Source of the DNA: Marinomonas sp. MED121
GTDB taxonomy: Bacteria; Pseudomonadota; Gammaproteobacteria; Pseudomonadales; Marinomonadaceae
Direction: 5' to 3'
Assembly (NCBI RefSeq): GCF_000153025.1
Contig: NZ_CH672432.1
Location: forward strand, 291,127-355,126
DNA length: 64,000 nt
Below the pieces are notes generated by a model. It saw nothing but the letters and a program-made list of their open reading frames with translations. It had not been told where the DNA came from and did no database searches. Positions within the stretch are counted from its first letter, which is position 1, and each line of letters starts with the position of its first letter. Shown piece by piece: positions 1 through 9,800 of the stretch. A program made the position numbers and the translations under genes.

Positions 1-305
1 CCGATACTAAAGGTAAGCAGGAAGTTGATGCTGACTTATTAGCGTCTGCCACAGTCTTTACTGATGAAGTTGCTCAATCAATTTCATTGGGCGAAGCACA
101 ACATGCAGTTGCATCAGGCTTAATTAAAGTAGAAGAGATTACCCCTATTGGTGAAGTCATTAATGGCACTCACCTAGGCCGTACTTCTGAAGATGAAATC
201 ACTCTATTTGATGGCACAGGTGTTGGCCTTCAAGATTTAGCTGTTGCCTCGGCTGCTGCAGAGTTAGCAGAAGCACAAGGTAAAGCTAACTTTATTGATT
301 TATAA
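1..305 (+). CDS. Ornithine cyclodeaminase family protein (C-terminal part)
   Basis: The reading frame is open from the window edge and ends at 305, so only about the last 100 residues are present. They contain the stretch EITLFDGTGVGLQDLAVA, preceded by GEVINGTHLGR, which is the C-terminal signature of the ornithine cyclodeaminase / mu-crystallin / alanine dehydrogenase family of NAD(P)-dependent enzymes. The exact substrate (ornithine, alanine, pyrroline-2-carboxylate or an ectoine intermediate) cannot be decided from this part. A strong hairpin terminator follows at 425-451. The start lies outside the window. Confidence 0.85.
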   Translation, partial: DTKGKQEVDADLLASATVFTDEVAQSISLGEAQHAVASGLIKVEEITPIGEVINGTHLGRTSEDEITLFDGTGVGLQDLAVASAAAELAEAQGKANFIDL

Positions 306-424
306 CGCGTTATAAATCATTCGGTGAGCTCCATTGGGCATAAATTTCTGCCTAGCCTCACCTAAAACTGTTTATTCAGTTTTATTTCCCTTGGCTACTT
401 TGCGTCGAATTTTGTAGCAATCTC

Positions 425-451
425 CGCCCACTGATTAGGTGGGCGTTTTTT
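425..451 (+). terminator. Rho-independent terminator
   Basis: Stem CGCCCAC / GTGGGCG around the loop TGATTAG, followed directly by a run of six T. It lies 120 bases after the stop of the cyclodeaminase-family gene and is oriented to end it. Confidence 0.85.
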
Positions 452-667
452 AAAAAACCAATATTAAGATAAATTATTTATTAAATTTATCCTTTTGATT
501 TAAATTCATATCCTCTTACCTCTAATACCCTATCTTTCTTGCTTCTTGCTTTCTTTAGTAGAAAAGTAAATTAAGTTAGCCACAGCTCACATTTATACAA
601 AACCATCAAGACAAACAAATATCTATTAAATTTATTTTAGGAAGAATTGACGTTTTTAAGACACAAA

Positions 668-700
668 AAAATGGCTTTAAGCATTCACTTAAAGCCATTT
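668..700 (-). terminator. Terminator of the TOMM operon
   Basis: Inverted repeat AAATGGCTTTAAG / CTTAAAGCCATTT. On the minus strand it is followed by a T run. It lies about 20 bases after the stop of the FHA gene, the last gene of the operon. Confidence 0.8.
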
Positions 701-719
701 CTAAAGCGGAAAATTTAGC

Positions 720-1691
720 TTAGTTTAAGAATACATTTTTGTTTTTGTATTCGTCCTTTTCACGTAATTTCATGCCGCCAATGATCTGAATATCTGTTGA
801 ATAAAAGCGTATTTCACCCGTGCGTCTTTCTATCACTTGAGGCATTTGTTCTGGCAATGGATAGGCTTCTAAAAATTGCTTTCTAAAACGATAAATCTGA
901 ATATTAATATGATTTTCATTTTGACCAAGCATTTTGCATAAAAGATCTTTATCCAACCAGCCACACTCAGAAAGGCTCATACCGTAAGCCTGATCTTCTT
1001 GAAACTTTCTAGCCAACATAAGAACCAGGTAATGATGATTTCTCAGCCCAAGATCAACTTCCCTATCATCAAGCATTAGCTTAATAGATACATGCTCTTC
1101 GTTTTGACTAACATCAAAATTAAAGGCAACCTTCTTAGGTGCTAGTGCAATATTATCGGCCATAAAGCTGGTTTCAATACTGGTTTCACCGTCGACAAAC
1201 TTCCACTGTTTATCGTAGCTACCCACCTTGTCACCCATTTTCAGCTCATAGGGACCTGTGTCATTTTCACACATCCAAAGCCCTCTGGCATTTTGATAAA
1301 TTGCAACCTCTGGATTATCTTCTGATGGCAACACTGTAATACCATTAAGATAAATAATAGGCAGCCCTTTAGTCACAGGCAAAAGCATACTTGCTGGCGG
1401 CGTTAAGTCATTCACATACCATGATGTGACTTCTAAACCACCAAATTGAATCTCATCCTTAAGGTTAATACGAGTCTTTTCACCTCGCACTAACTTAGTT
1501 CCATTAATAAAAGTACCGTTAGTACTGATATCTTGTAACATCCAACCCTCACCATCCCAAATTGCAACGGCATGAGTACGAGACGCCTCTGGGTGATCCA
1601 ATTCTGTTTCAGTCGTTGGGTGACGACCAAAAATATGTTGCGGCTGTATGATTACTTTTTCACCAGTACTGCCGTTAATTAGAATTGCCAT
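720..1691 (-). CDS. FHA-domain protein with C-terminal winged-helix-like region
   Basis: The N-terminal third is a forkhead-associated domain, which binds phosphothreonine peptides. Its core motifs are visible: FGRHP at residues 21-25, SRTH at 37-40 and STNGTFING at 56-64. The C-terminal part, about residues 200-310, looks like a helical DNA-binding or effector domain but is not firmly recognised. The ATG at 1691 is preferred because it is directly preceded by GAGGGGAAAGG; a TTG 57 bases upstream is open but has no ribosome site. It is the last gene of the operon headed by a Ser/Thr kinase fusion. It may therefore read the kinase's phosphorylation and act on cluster expression or the modification complex. 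That link is inference. Confidence 0.75.
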   Translation of the reverse strand: MAILINGSTGEKVIIQPQHIFGRHPTTETELDHPEASRTHAVAIWDGEGWMLQDISTNGTFINGTKLVRGEKTRINLKDEIQFGGLEVTSWYVNDLTPPASMLLPVTKGLPIIYLNGITVLPSEDNPEVAIYQNARGLWMCENDTGPYELKMGDKVGSYDKQWKFVDGETSIETSFMADNIALAPKKVAFNFDVSQNEEHVSIKLMLDDREVDLGLRNHHYLVLMLARKFQEDQAYGMSLSECGWLDKDLLCKMLGQNENHINIQIYRFRKQFLEAYPLPEQMPQVIERRTGEIRFYSTDIQIIGGMKLREKDEYKNKNVFLN

Positions 1692-1790
1692 ACCTTTCCC
1701 CTCATCCTTAAGATTTTGCACTGTAACAATGCCCAAGTATCGACACAATTACAGATAATTACAGTTTTATGTAAGCCCTATTAATATATT

Positions 1791-3974
1791 TTATATATAT
1801 AGTGGCTGCTGATTAATAGATTGCTCCGTATTAGCAATCCCACTATAGCCCATAGCATAAGGAGCCTGATAAAGTCGCTCATTCGCTAATTGAGGCCAAA
1901 TGTGACACAAACCTGGAACAAAAATCTTTGCTGTAAATAAGGGAATATGAGCGCGACTATAGTTTAGCGCCAACACTTCCATATTTTTGGTTTTTAATTG
2001 TGCCACGATGGACAAAATATCTTCTTTAATATCCTGACTTGGCTTAATAGCATAGGTATTACTTTCGCCAAGCAGACTACCAAAAAGGTATTCACCCTCT
2101 TCAATTTCATCAAAATCAAACGGGGCAGCATTTTGATCTCGTATAGGGATTAGCTGACAAAGCTCAGTTAATGCCCTTTGCGCAGCCATTTCAGGAATAA
2201 GATGGCAACCAAAACCCATTACCAAGCCTCCTGATTTCTTATCTTTCCCAATCGCCCCCATAACAGGCACCCCCAGATCAGACGTTAAATCTAACACCCA
2301 ATACTCATGCCCTAAATCTGGCGATGGACTTAAACTCTGATCTAGTTTTGAAAGGTTTTCAGGATTTAAACCAGTCAAATCAAACTTGGGACAAACTAGT
2401 TTGTTGTACCACCAGATAGCCGTTGCATCCCTTTCTATCAACTCAAAAAGGGCTTGTAAGATCGCCTCTTCCAGCGTGTTCCCAGCCGCACAACCATTTG
2501 AGTGCCAACGACCAAACTCATCATCTGAAAAAGGAATATTACTAAAGCATTGAGAAAGTGGTACATACACCTGCTCCTCTTGGGTCAATGACCAAGTCGG
2601 TAACCAATGAATAGTCTCATCTTTATAGGGTTTGGCAGCCTGCTTTAACGCAGCGTCAGGATGATTGCTGGTATTAAATTTATGGTATTGGTTCGCACTG
2701 TATGGCACTAAACTTTGAAAATCATAAAGCTGTTTGCCAGACGCTAACATATTTGATTTTGAACTTTGCAATAAGCTGACATCAAATTGATACAAGGCAG
2801 CGTAACGCTCAATACTTTCGGATAAGGCACTCGCTTTTGATTGAGCATGACTTACCCCTTTACCTAGGCAGATTTGAACAAAACTATTTCTATCAAACTC
2901 AAATTCAGTTGACTTATTATTCGTCTTAAAAAAGCCTGTACGGTAAATTTTGATCGGCGACTCAGGTGTCTCACCAATCACTTCTAAATGATTGATCACA
3001 CCAGTAATCGGACTAACTAACGGCATGAGTTTCTTAACGGTTTCACTCGCTGAAATGCTTCTGGATCCACCGTCAATGTTAAATTGACTGATACAAGCAT
3101 TTAGCCTTATCGGGGAATTAATCTGGTCCGAGAAAACAAGATCATTATCTAACGCTAAATTAATACTATGAGTCTCAAAACTGGCATTTGATTTACGGTA
3201 AATAGAGAGCTTTTTATCCGTTAAATCAGAAGATAATTGCGCTGTTAACATGCGATAAATGGCAGACAACTCTTCATGAGTAAGCACTTGGGCTAGCTTA
3301 AATGGATAAGCATGATTAGCATCTGGAAAAGCGCGTTGGAGCATTTTACGTACCGGCTGATTTTCCAAAAGTTGAGACTGCAAACAAGTTAGTAATTTGA
3401 ATTCTGAAGACCTAAAAACCGAGCTAATACTAATAGCATCACCCGTCAGCTTTACCAGAATGATATTTACCTCACTTTCTTCAAGCACACTCGCATCAGT
3501 AAAATCGTCAACTAAAGCAAAAGTAATCGGCAAATTATTTTGCAATAAAGCATGAACATCAGCATTTACTTCTAGCCAAGTAGTAAAGCTTTTTATCAAA
3601 CCTTCTGAGCACTCACTGTATACCTTTATGAGTATGGGACGAGATAAAGTTGAAGGCTTTAATAAGTATTGCTTTGGCGTATTTATTAAACTTGGTTGAT
3701 GATAGTCACACTCATCATCACTATGACTAATAAGTGCCAACTCTTGCAGCTTATTTAATTGATATAAAAATAAAGATGATTTTTCATCAAGTTGACCCTT
3801 TTTGGCCAAAATATCTTCTACTGCTAGCGCTCCATTAATTTCATCCACAAAAGGAAATTGGGCCTGAGGCAATAAAAGCTGCTGTCCGGGGGACAGCAGC
3901 AAGACATCTTTGTTTTTCAATACATAGACATTAAACTGACCATGCCAATGATAAACGCGAGACATAACTTCCAT
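1791..3974 (-). CDS. TOMM leader-binding / YcaO cyclodehydratase fusion
   Basis: A 727-residue fusion. Residues about 5-90 resemble the leader-peptide-recognition region of TOMM C proteins. Residues about 310-720 form the YcaO domain, which uses ATP to cyclise Cys, Ser or Thr of a precursor into azolines. YcaO ATP-site motifs are seen: GKGVSHAQSKASALSESIER (371-390) and NGCAAGNTLEEAI followed by FELIERDA (493-517). The usual proline-rich PxPxP tail is absent; the protein ends NQQPLYI. The ATG at 3974 follows AGGAGG located in the end of the upstream amidohydrolase gene; an in-frame TTG at 3986 abuts that site and is less likely. No separate dehydrogenase is present, so products may stay at the azoline stage, or oxidation may be done elsewhere. 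Confidence 0.85.
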   Translation of the reverse strand: MEVMSRVYHWHGQFNVYVLKNKDVLLLSPGQQLLLPQAQFPFVDEINGALAVEDILAKKGQLDEKSSLFLYQLNKLQELALISHSDDECDYHQPSLINTPKQYLLKPSTLSRPILIKVYSECSEGLIKSFTTWLEVNADVHALLQNNLPITFALVDDFTDASVLEESEVNIILVKLTGDAISISSVFRSSEFKLLTCLQSQLLENQPVRKMLQRAFPDANHAYPFKLAQVLTHEELSAIYRMLTAQLSSDLTDKKLSIYRKSNASFETHSINLALDNDLVFSDQINSPIRLNACISQFNIDGGSRSISASETVKKLMPLVSPITGVINHLEVIGETPESPIKIYRTGFFKTNNKSTEFEFDRNSFVQICLGKGVSHAQSKASALSESIERYAALYQFDVSLLQSSKSNMLASGKQLYDFQSLVPYSANQYHKFNTSNHPDAALKQAAKPYKDETIHWLPTWSLTQEEQVYVPLSQCFSNIPFSDDEFGRWHSNGCAAGNTLEEAILQALFELIERDATAIWWYNKLVCPKFDLTGLNPENLSKLDQSLSPSPDLGHEYWVLDLTSDLGVPVMGAIGKDKKSGGLVMGFGCHLIPEMAAQRALTELCQLIPIRDQNAAPFDFDEIEEGEYLFGSLLGESNTYAIKPSQDIKEDILSIVAQLKTKNMEVLALNYSRAHIPLFTAKIFVPGLCHIWPQLANERLYQAPYAMGYSGIANTEQSINQQPLYI

Positions 3975-3978
3975 GTAT

Positions 3979-5190
3979 TTACTCAACCTCCTCTAAAAGT
4001 GATTTTTTATCTAAATTACTTTTATTATCAGAAGGCTCGAAACCATAGAAGTCTATTGCATTTTGCTCTAATACTGCACGAAGCTCAGTTTCATTAAGTT
4101 CACTTAATTGCTGAGCAATATCGTCCGTTGTAAAGTGCAAATGATCTGGGTGAGGGAAATCACTTCCATACAAAAGTTTATCGTGACCAATAACATCAAT
4201 CACTTCTCTTAAGCAGGGTTCACCCAATTCAATTCCAACCCAACATTGGCGCTTAAAGTATTCAGATGGCAACATCTTAATATTTTCTTCAACCAACATT
4301 GGAAACTCTGGATAACAAATATTATCCAAACGCCACAACCAATGAGGCACCCAAGATGCGCCCGCCTCCAAAAAGGCAAACTTCAACCTTGGATGTCGCT
4401 CTAAGACCCCCGCCTCTAATAAAGAGACAAAGGCCATTTGAGCTTCCATTGGATGCGAGCAGGCATGCATAGCAAACCGAGAAGTAAACCTATCCGTTCC
4501 CGCTGTGGGAGCATGAAGATTAGTGCCACCATGGAAAGCGATTGCGATATTGTGCTTTTCACACGCAGCCCAAAAGTCGTTGTAATCTTCGTGCCCCAAC
4601 ACTCGAGCAGCAATTACTTCAGGTCTTAAAGTAATTGAAGTCCAGCCATACTCAACAACCTTCTCAAGCTGCTCAACCATATTCTTAGGATCATGACGAC
4701 TTATGACACCCACACCTTTAAGGCGATCAGCATCATAGTCACAATAATCCTTAAGCCAGCGATTGTAGGCATCTGCATAAGCAAGAGAAGCATCTGCTGG
4801 TAGTTCAGAATGATTAACAATAAATCCAGCAAAGGTAGAGAATATAGCTGCTTGTTTGATATAACTAGAATCCATAGATTCAAGCTGAGTATCAGGAGCC
4901 ATTGCAGCAATTCTTTCAGCTTTTGTACTCTCACTTCTCAAGGCTGTAGCAATTTGTATTTTAGGCCCCCAATTATTCAATATGGGAGAGTTACCAACAA
5001 AATATATTTGCGGCAATTTATATAAAGAGGGCCTATTTTTTAGCGCCCCCTCAAAATCACTGAAGTTTTCTACTTTAGTTTCTACTTTGAAGTTCTGGTA
5101 TATGGCAGGTTCTAAATAATCTTTCCATAATGATACCGGCTCCATCACATGTCTATCTGAGTCTATAATTTTATGCATAACACCCATCAT
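3979..5190 (-). CDS. Amidohydrolase (Amidohydrolase_2/ACMSD-like) of the TOMM cluster
   Basis: A 403-residue metal-dependent hydrolase. Metal-site motifs typical of the Amidohydrolase_2 group are visible: IIDSDRHVMEP near the N terminus, FHGG mid-protein, FLEAGASWVPHWLWRLD, and YGSDFPHPD near the C terminus. Its start overlaps the end of the oxygenase gene: ATGs occur at 5190, 5187 and 5178, the last overlapping that gene's stop, so the genes are translationally coupled. In some RiPP pathways amidohydrolases mature the precursor, bottromycin macrocyclisation being the known case. A role in leader removal or ring processing here is inferred from position only. Confidence 0.85.
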   Translation of the reverse strand: MMGVMHKIIDSDRHVMEPVSLWKDYLEPAIYQNFKVETKVENFSDFEGALKNRPSLYKLPQIYFVGNSPILNNWGPKIQIATALRSESTKAERIAAMAPDTQLESMDSSYIKQAAIFSTFAGFIVNHSELPADASLAYADAYNRWLKDYCDYDADRLKGVGVISRHDPKNMVEQLEKVVEYGWTSITLRPEVIAARVLGHEDYNDFWAACEKHNIAIAFHGGTNLHAPTAGTDRFTSRFAMHACSHPMEAQMAFVSLLEAGVLERHPRLKFAFLEAGASWVPHWLWRLDNICYPEFPMLVEENIKMLPSEYFKRQCWVGIELGEPCLREVIDVIGHDKLLYGSDFPHPDHLHFTTDDIAQQLSELNETELRAVLEQNAIDFYGFEPSDNKSNLDKKSLLEEVE

Positions 5191-5947
5191 CTTGATAAAT
5201 AATTGGACAATATTTTAAATTATCTAATATCTTGAGATATCCATAATCACTAAAGTCACTATTTATACTTAAATTATCAGTCATTAAACCTATCGCTAAA
5301 GCAAATCTGGATGAGCAAGAAGCATTAATATCACTATAATGTAATAATTTATTATGGTGAAAACTGACGCCACCTAATTTCAAATTAACAGGGATATCAT
5401 CATATTCATTATATAAAAGGTAGTTTTCCAAATGCTTTTTTTGGCTGGTTAAATTGGTATCACTAGCCTTACAATTATAATTCTCATTTAGATGGGAAGA
5501 CCTAAGATACCTTAGCGTGCCATTAATCGAGTTCATATCAGTCAGTGGTAACCAAGCTGTTAATACTCCTTCTCTAAAGAAGGGCATTTCACTATATTCA
5601 GAATGAATACCAACATTTGCATTTTTAAAGCAGCCGCTTGGCTTTATATATAATTGACTTCCCCAAACTTTTATTTTTTTAGATGACGTAATTTCAGCAG
5701 CTATACGCCCAATATCAGAATTTATAATAAGATTTAAAATCTGACTAATAGTATGTAATTGAGTTACCCTTTGCAGCTTTGTATTATCACCATAATTTGA
5801 AAAACAAAGGTATGGGAAACCGGCTTTAGATTTTTCAAGAATACTTGGTAAAGATGCACTAATATTAATTAGCACATCCTTATTCAATCCAACTTCAGGA
5901 ATAACCAAAAAACCATCTTTTTCATAACTGTTTTTTAATTCTTCCAT
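5171..5947 (-). CDS. Phytanoyl-CoA dioxygenase-like (PhyH) Fe/2OG enzyme
   Basis: A 258-residue protein of the PhyH fold. The family layout is visible: GIHSEYSEMPFF, then LTAWLPLTDM, INGTLRYLRSSH, and the distal iron site HHNKLLHYSD followed by SSRFALAIG. The proximal iron motif is His-Ser-Glu rather than the usual His-x-Asp, so activity or substrate may differ. The ATG at 5947 is chosen: it lies 11 bases after the stop of the precursor gene. A TTG at 5968 would overlap that gene. The position right after the precursor suggests a tailoring hydroxylation of the peptide, which is inference. The sequence is very AT-rich. Confidence 0.75.
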   Translation of the reverse strand: MEELKNSYEKDGFLVIPEVGLNKDVLINISASLPSILEKSKAGFPYLCFSNYGDNTKLQRVTQLHTISQILNLIINSDIGRIAAEITSSKKIKVWGSQLYIKPSGCFKNANVGIHSEYSEMPFFREGVLTAWLPLTDMNSINGTLRYLRSSHLNENYNCKASDTNLTSQKKHLENYLLYNEYDDIPVNLKLGGVSFHHNKLLHYSDINASCSSRFALAIGLMTDNLSINSDFSDYGYLKILDNLKYCPIIYQDDGCYA

Positions 5948-5958
5948 AATGACATCTA

Positions 5959-6849
5959 TTAACAACAAGAGAAAGGCAGAGCAGCACCTTCTTTGTTATA
6001 ATCAGCTAATGCAATAGGTTCAATTTCCTTGTGACTAGAACTTTTAGTTATCACATCAGGGACTTGTGGGTATGAAAGCAAAATTTTATTTTTAGGATAT
6101 GTTTCAGCAGCCTGCTTCCCATCAGACAGATCAAAACCTTCATCATACTGAAAAACTATATTCATATTCCAAGGGTTTTTATATTCAAAATGCTTAGATA
6201 ATATTGGTGACTTATCCCGTGGCACAGTTTTATCTAAGATATTAAAAGATTCATTTTTAGGTGTAATTTCATCTCTAAAACTTTCATTGTTCCAATACTT
6301 AGCTATGACTTGCAGTATAACAGCAGTAAAATCTTCTAAATGATCGCTTACCTGTGCGGCAGAATGACCAGTAATGTAAGTTGATAGCATATCAAATGAA
6401 GTTGTAACAATGTTTTCAAACCTATGAGGAAAATCGACTTTAAGTTCTGCTAGTATTTCTTTTTCAGTTTTAAGGCCACCATAAAATGTCGGAAAAATAT
6501 TAAAGTACTTTGCTAACAATTCAGCATTAGAGAGCTCAGAATCCCCTTCTGGTATTTTTGGAATAGTAATTAACACACCACTATTATCACCTGTCCAGCC
6601 ATTTTCCTCAACAGGCTTCCACACTAAATCTGGATATGCAAAAACTATTTCAACACTTTTCCAAGGGTTGATAAAAACGCAATTATCAACAACTGAATGC
6701 TCTTTCTCTTCGTTTTCAATTGTTTTATATTGAAGAAAACCCAATAAATCTTTACCACTTTCAACAAATTCTTTTCTAAAGTTTTCATTATTCCATGAGT
6801 CAGCGATCGCTGCTACAAATGTAGATCTAAAGTTAATTAAACTATTCAT
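5959..6849 (-). CDS. Putative TOMM precursor with duplicated leader-like domain, C-terminal Ser-Cys-Cys
   Basis: A 296-residue protein built of two copies of one domain, residues about 8-101 and 171-265. Both copies show WNNE(N/S)FR, then NPW followed by (E/N)IVF, then (I/L)P..P. This resembles nitrile-hydratase-like leader domains, such as the large precursors of the BMA_0021/BMA_0022 type described for Burkholderia TOMM clusters. The protein ends KEGAALPFSCC, a short tail with Ser294, Cys295 and Cys296 as cyclisable residues. AGAGG precedes the ATG at good spacing. It sits directly between the kinase fusion and the tailoring enzymes and is followed in the operon by the YcaO enzyme. The precursor role is inferred from architecture and context. 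Confidence 0.7.
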   Translation of the reverse strand: MNSLINFRSTFVAAIADSWNNENFRKEFVESGKDLLGFLQYKTIENEEKEHSVVDNCVFINPWKSVEIVFAYPDLVWKPVEENGWTGDNSGVLITIPKIPEGDSELSNAELLAKYFNIFPTFYGGLKTEKEILAELKVDFPHRFENIVTTSFDMLSTYITGHSAAQVSDHLEDFTAVILQVIAKYWNNESFRDEITPKNESFNILDKTVPRDKSPILSKHFEYKNPWNMNIVFQYDEGFDLSDGKQAAETYPKNKILLSYPQVPDVITKSSSHKEIEPIALADYNKEGAALPFSCC

Positions 6850-6872
6850 TATATACCTCTATTTATATTCCA

Positions 6873-9800
6873 TTATTTCATCTCGTTTAATATTTGACGA
6901 GATTCTTTTTCAAAAAAAACAGCGCCCTGCTTTTTAGAAATCTTAGCCGACAAAAACAAAAGATTATCAATATGATTAGTTTTAACACCTTTCTTTTTAT
7001 ATAAAGAATAAGCAAGGGTATTCAAGATAATTGGAAGAGTAGCCACTTCAGATGTATTTTCTGATTTTGCAAGCGATAGCTCCATGATCTCTACAGCTTC
7101 ATCAAATTTCTTTTCTTCAATCATTTTTTTAGCTAAAAAGTGAGTATACCATCCAATTGAAAAGTAGTTACTTGAATTATAAAGATCTAAAATAATCTTA
7201 CGCGCCTCAGAAAGATCACCCTTTGCTATAAAATATAGTATTTCTAAAAAAACGATATGATATACACGATTATCAGGGCAATAAAAATTTTCATAATAAC
7301 TTTCACAAATAGATATAACCCTTTCTTCATCACCATTAAAAAAATAGGATAGCGCACTAAAAATATGAGAAACTACACATGAAATATGATACTGCCCTTT
7401 TTTAGATAGTAAAACTGATTCATCTGCTAATTTTATTGCTTTCTCAATAGTATCATTATGTATATAAGAAAGTGACATCATTGCTTTACAATACGGTAAG
7501 AAATCAGAATCAGATTCTATAAATATATTTCGATGAATTTTAGGGTCATAATTATCTAATAGCATATCAAATGATTTTATTGCTTTATCAAACTCACCTT
7601 CTAATTGATATATTTGAGATAAAAAACAATTAACTAGTAGGTTTTTATTATCATCTCCATTCTCTCCGTACTCTTCTATTAATCTAAGACCAAGCTCCTT
7701 TGCCTCATCAAACTTTGAAGAATAATATAAGTTGAGGAACTCAAGTACTTTAATATTATCAGACATCTCTGATGATAACTGTAAATCAAGTTCTTCAGTA
7801 TTATTTAATATTTCTCTTATCCTAACAGACCACAACGAAGCTTTTTTTGAAGAGTAGCTATTCATCATTAACTCTGAGGACAGTAATATTTTATATAATT
7901 GCAACTCACTTTCTTGATCATTAAAAATCTTAAACCAATCTAAGACTTTAGTTCCAAAACTTAAGAGCTCACTACTTAAAGCCAACTTTTCCATTTTATA
8001 TATAGACGCAGTTGCATAACTTATCCCTTCTGAATATCTCTTGGCGATAACTAAATGCGATGAAATATCTTTGAGATCTATATACGAGTTTTTATCACAT
8101 CGACTGATTAAAACATCTGAAATTTTATCACTTATTTTGACCCTTAAATTCTTCTCTAAATTTTCATATATAGCATCCCTTACTAAGGCATGCTTAAAGA
8201 TATATACATCACCATCAATTCTTCTTTGCTTATAAATCAACTCTTTTTGAACTAGCTCAAACAAGTCAGAATGAACATCTTGAACCCCCTTTGTAGATGA
8301 GGAGATTAGAATATTCAAATCAAACTCTCGACCTATTGCAGAAGCAATTTGAACAGTTTCTTTTGAAGATTTCAGCCCATCAATTTTATACTGTAAAAAC
8401 TCCATTAAAGTTTCTGGGATTTCTTTAACCGCCTCTTCGCTAACAAAGTCTATTATTCCATTTAAATGCTGAACAATGCCTTTACTAACAGCCATACTTA
8501 CAAGCTCTTCAATAAAAAGAGGTATACCGTCAGTTTTAAGCAATATTTCATTAACTACTTTGTCACTAATATTTTCTTTTCCAAAAAGGCTTTTAATAAA
8601 TAATGAACTATTATTTTTACTAAACCCCAACAACTCTAAATAAAGGTTGTTTTTTGCTTCAATTTTATTTGGAATATCAACTCTTGAGGTTAATATAACA
8701 ATTGATTTTGATACCTTATATAACTCACTTTCGAATAGAAACAATAAAAAATCAATGGATGTAGGATCTGACCAATGAGCATCTTCAAAAACAAACAATT
8801 TCTGTATTTCAACATTACCACTTCTATCTGACAAAAGAAGAATTGCCACAGATTCGAAAAGTATGTTTTTTTGAACATCTGGCTCTAAAACATTATGAGT
8901 GAACTCTTCAGGTATAGCTAAATTCAACCAAGTTAAAACAAGTGGAAATGAAACATTGATATCGACGTTAGGAGATTTTTCTAAGGTTGATCGAATATTT
9001 AGCTTAAACTCTTCAGCTAACTCATCATTCCCTTCATCATGAAAATTATATTTATTCTTTATGATATTAAAAATTGGGTGAAGTCCACTATGACGATGCT
9101 CTGGTAAAAACTGACACATATAGTGTTGAAAACCACGTGCTAAACTTCTAACCTCATATATCAAACGAGATTTTCCAATTCCAGCCTCGCCTTTAATATG
9201 TATAAAAGATATGTCATTTTGATTTATATTTTGAAAAGCATCCTCTAATAGCTGTAGCTCTTTTTCACGGCCTATGAACGATCGTGAGACTCTAGTTCCT
9301 CTTAAGAAACCAAAAGCCTCATTCAATCTCTCTCCAACAATTTGATAAATAATTTCATCAACACTTTTAGCCCCAAGAAAGCTGTTAAAACAGCCTTTAA
9401 ATTCAATATACCCTTCCAATAAGCTCTTACTTGATTGTGAGCACAGCACTTGCTTAGGTCTAGAAAGTCGCGCTAATTCCATGGCAACATTTATTGCGAC
9501 ACCTTCTGGCATGGCATCCGCATAATGACTTACCATGCCAGTATGCATTCCCATTCTAGCTTCAACTTTAAGCTGGCCTTGAGATCTTAGTAAAGCATTA
9601 GTCTGATTAATATTACTTGTAATATCTAATGCTGTTCGTGCACAAAGTCGACTATCGTTATCACTTACTGATGGATAACCAAAATAAAACAGTATGGTGT
9701 CGCCAAGGGTGCCTGCGTGGAAAGCACCGTACCTGATCGCGATATCTATACACTGAGATTTAGCATCTCTATGAAGGACATCAAGATACTCAAGATCAAG

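Larger units (their letters stand above)
306..719. other. Intergenic region with convergent terminators
   Basis: No convincing gene is seen here. It separates the rightward cyclodeaminase-family gene from the leftward TOMM operon and holds one terminator for each (425-451 and 668-700). The middle, about 455-665, is AT-rich with nothing recognisable. Confidence 0.6.
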
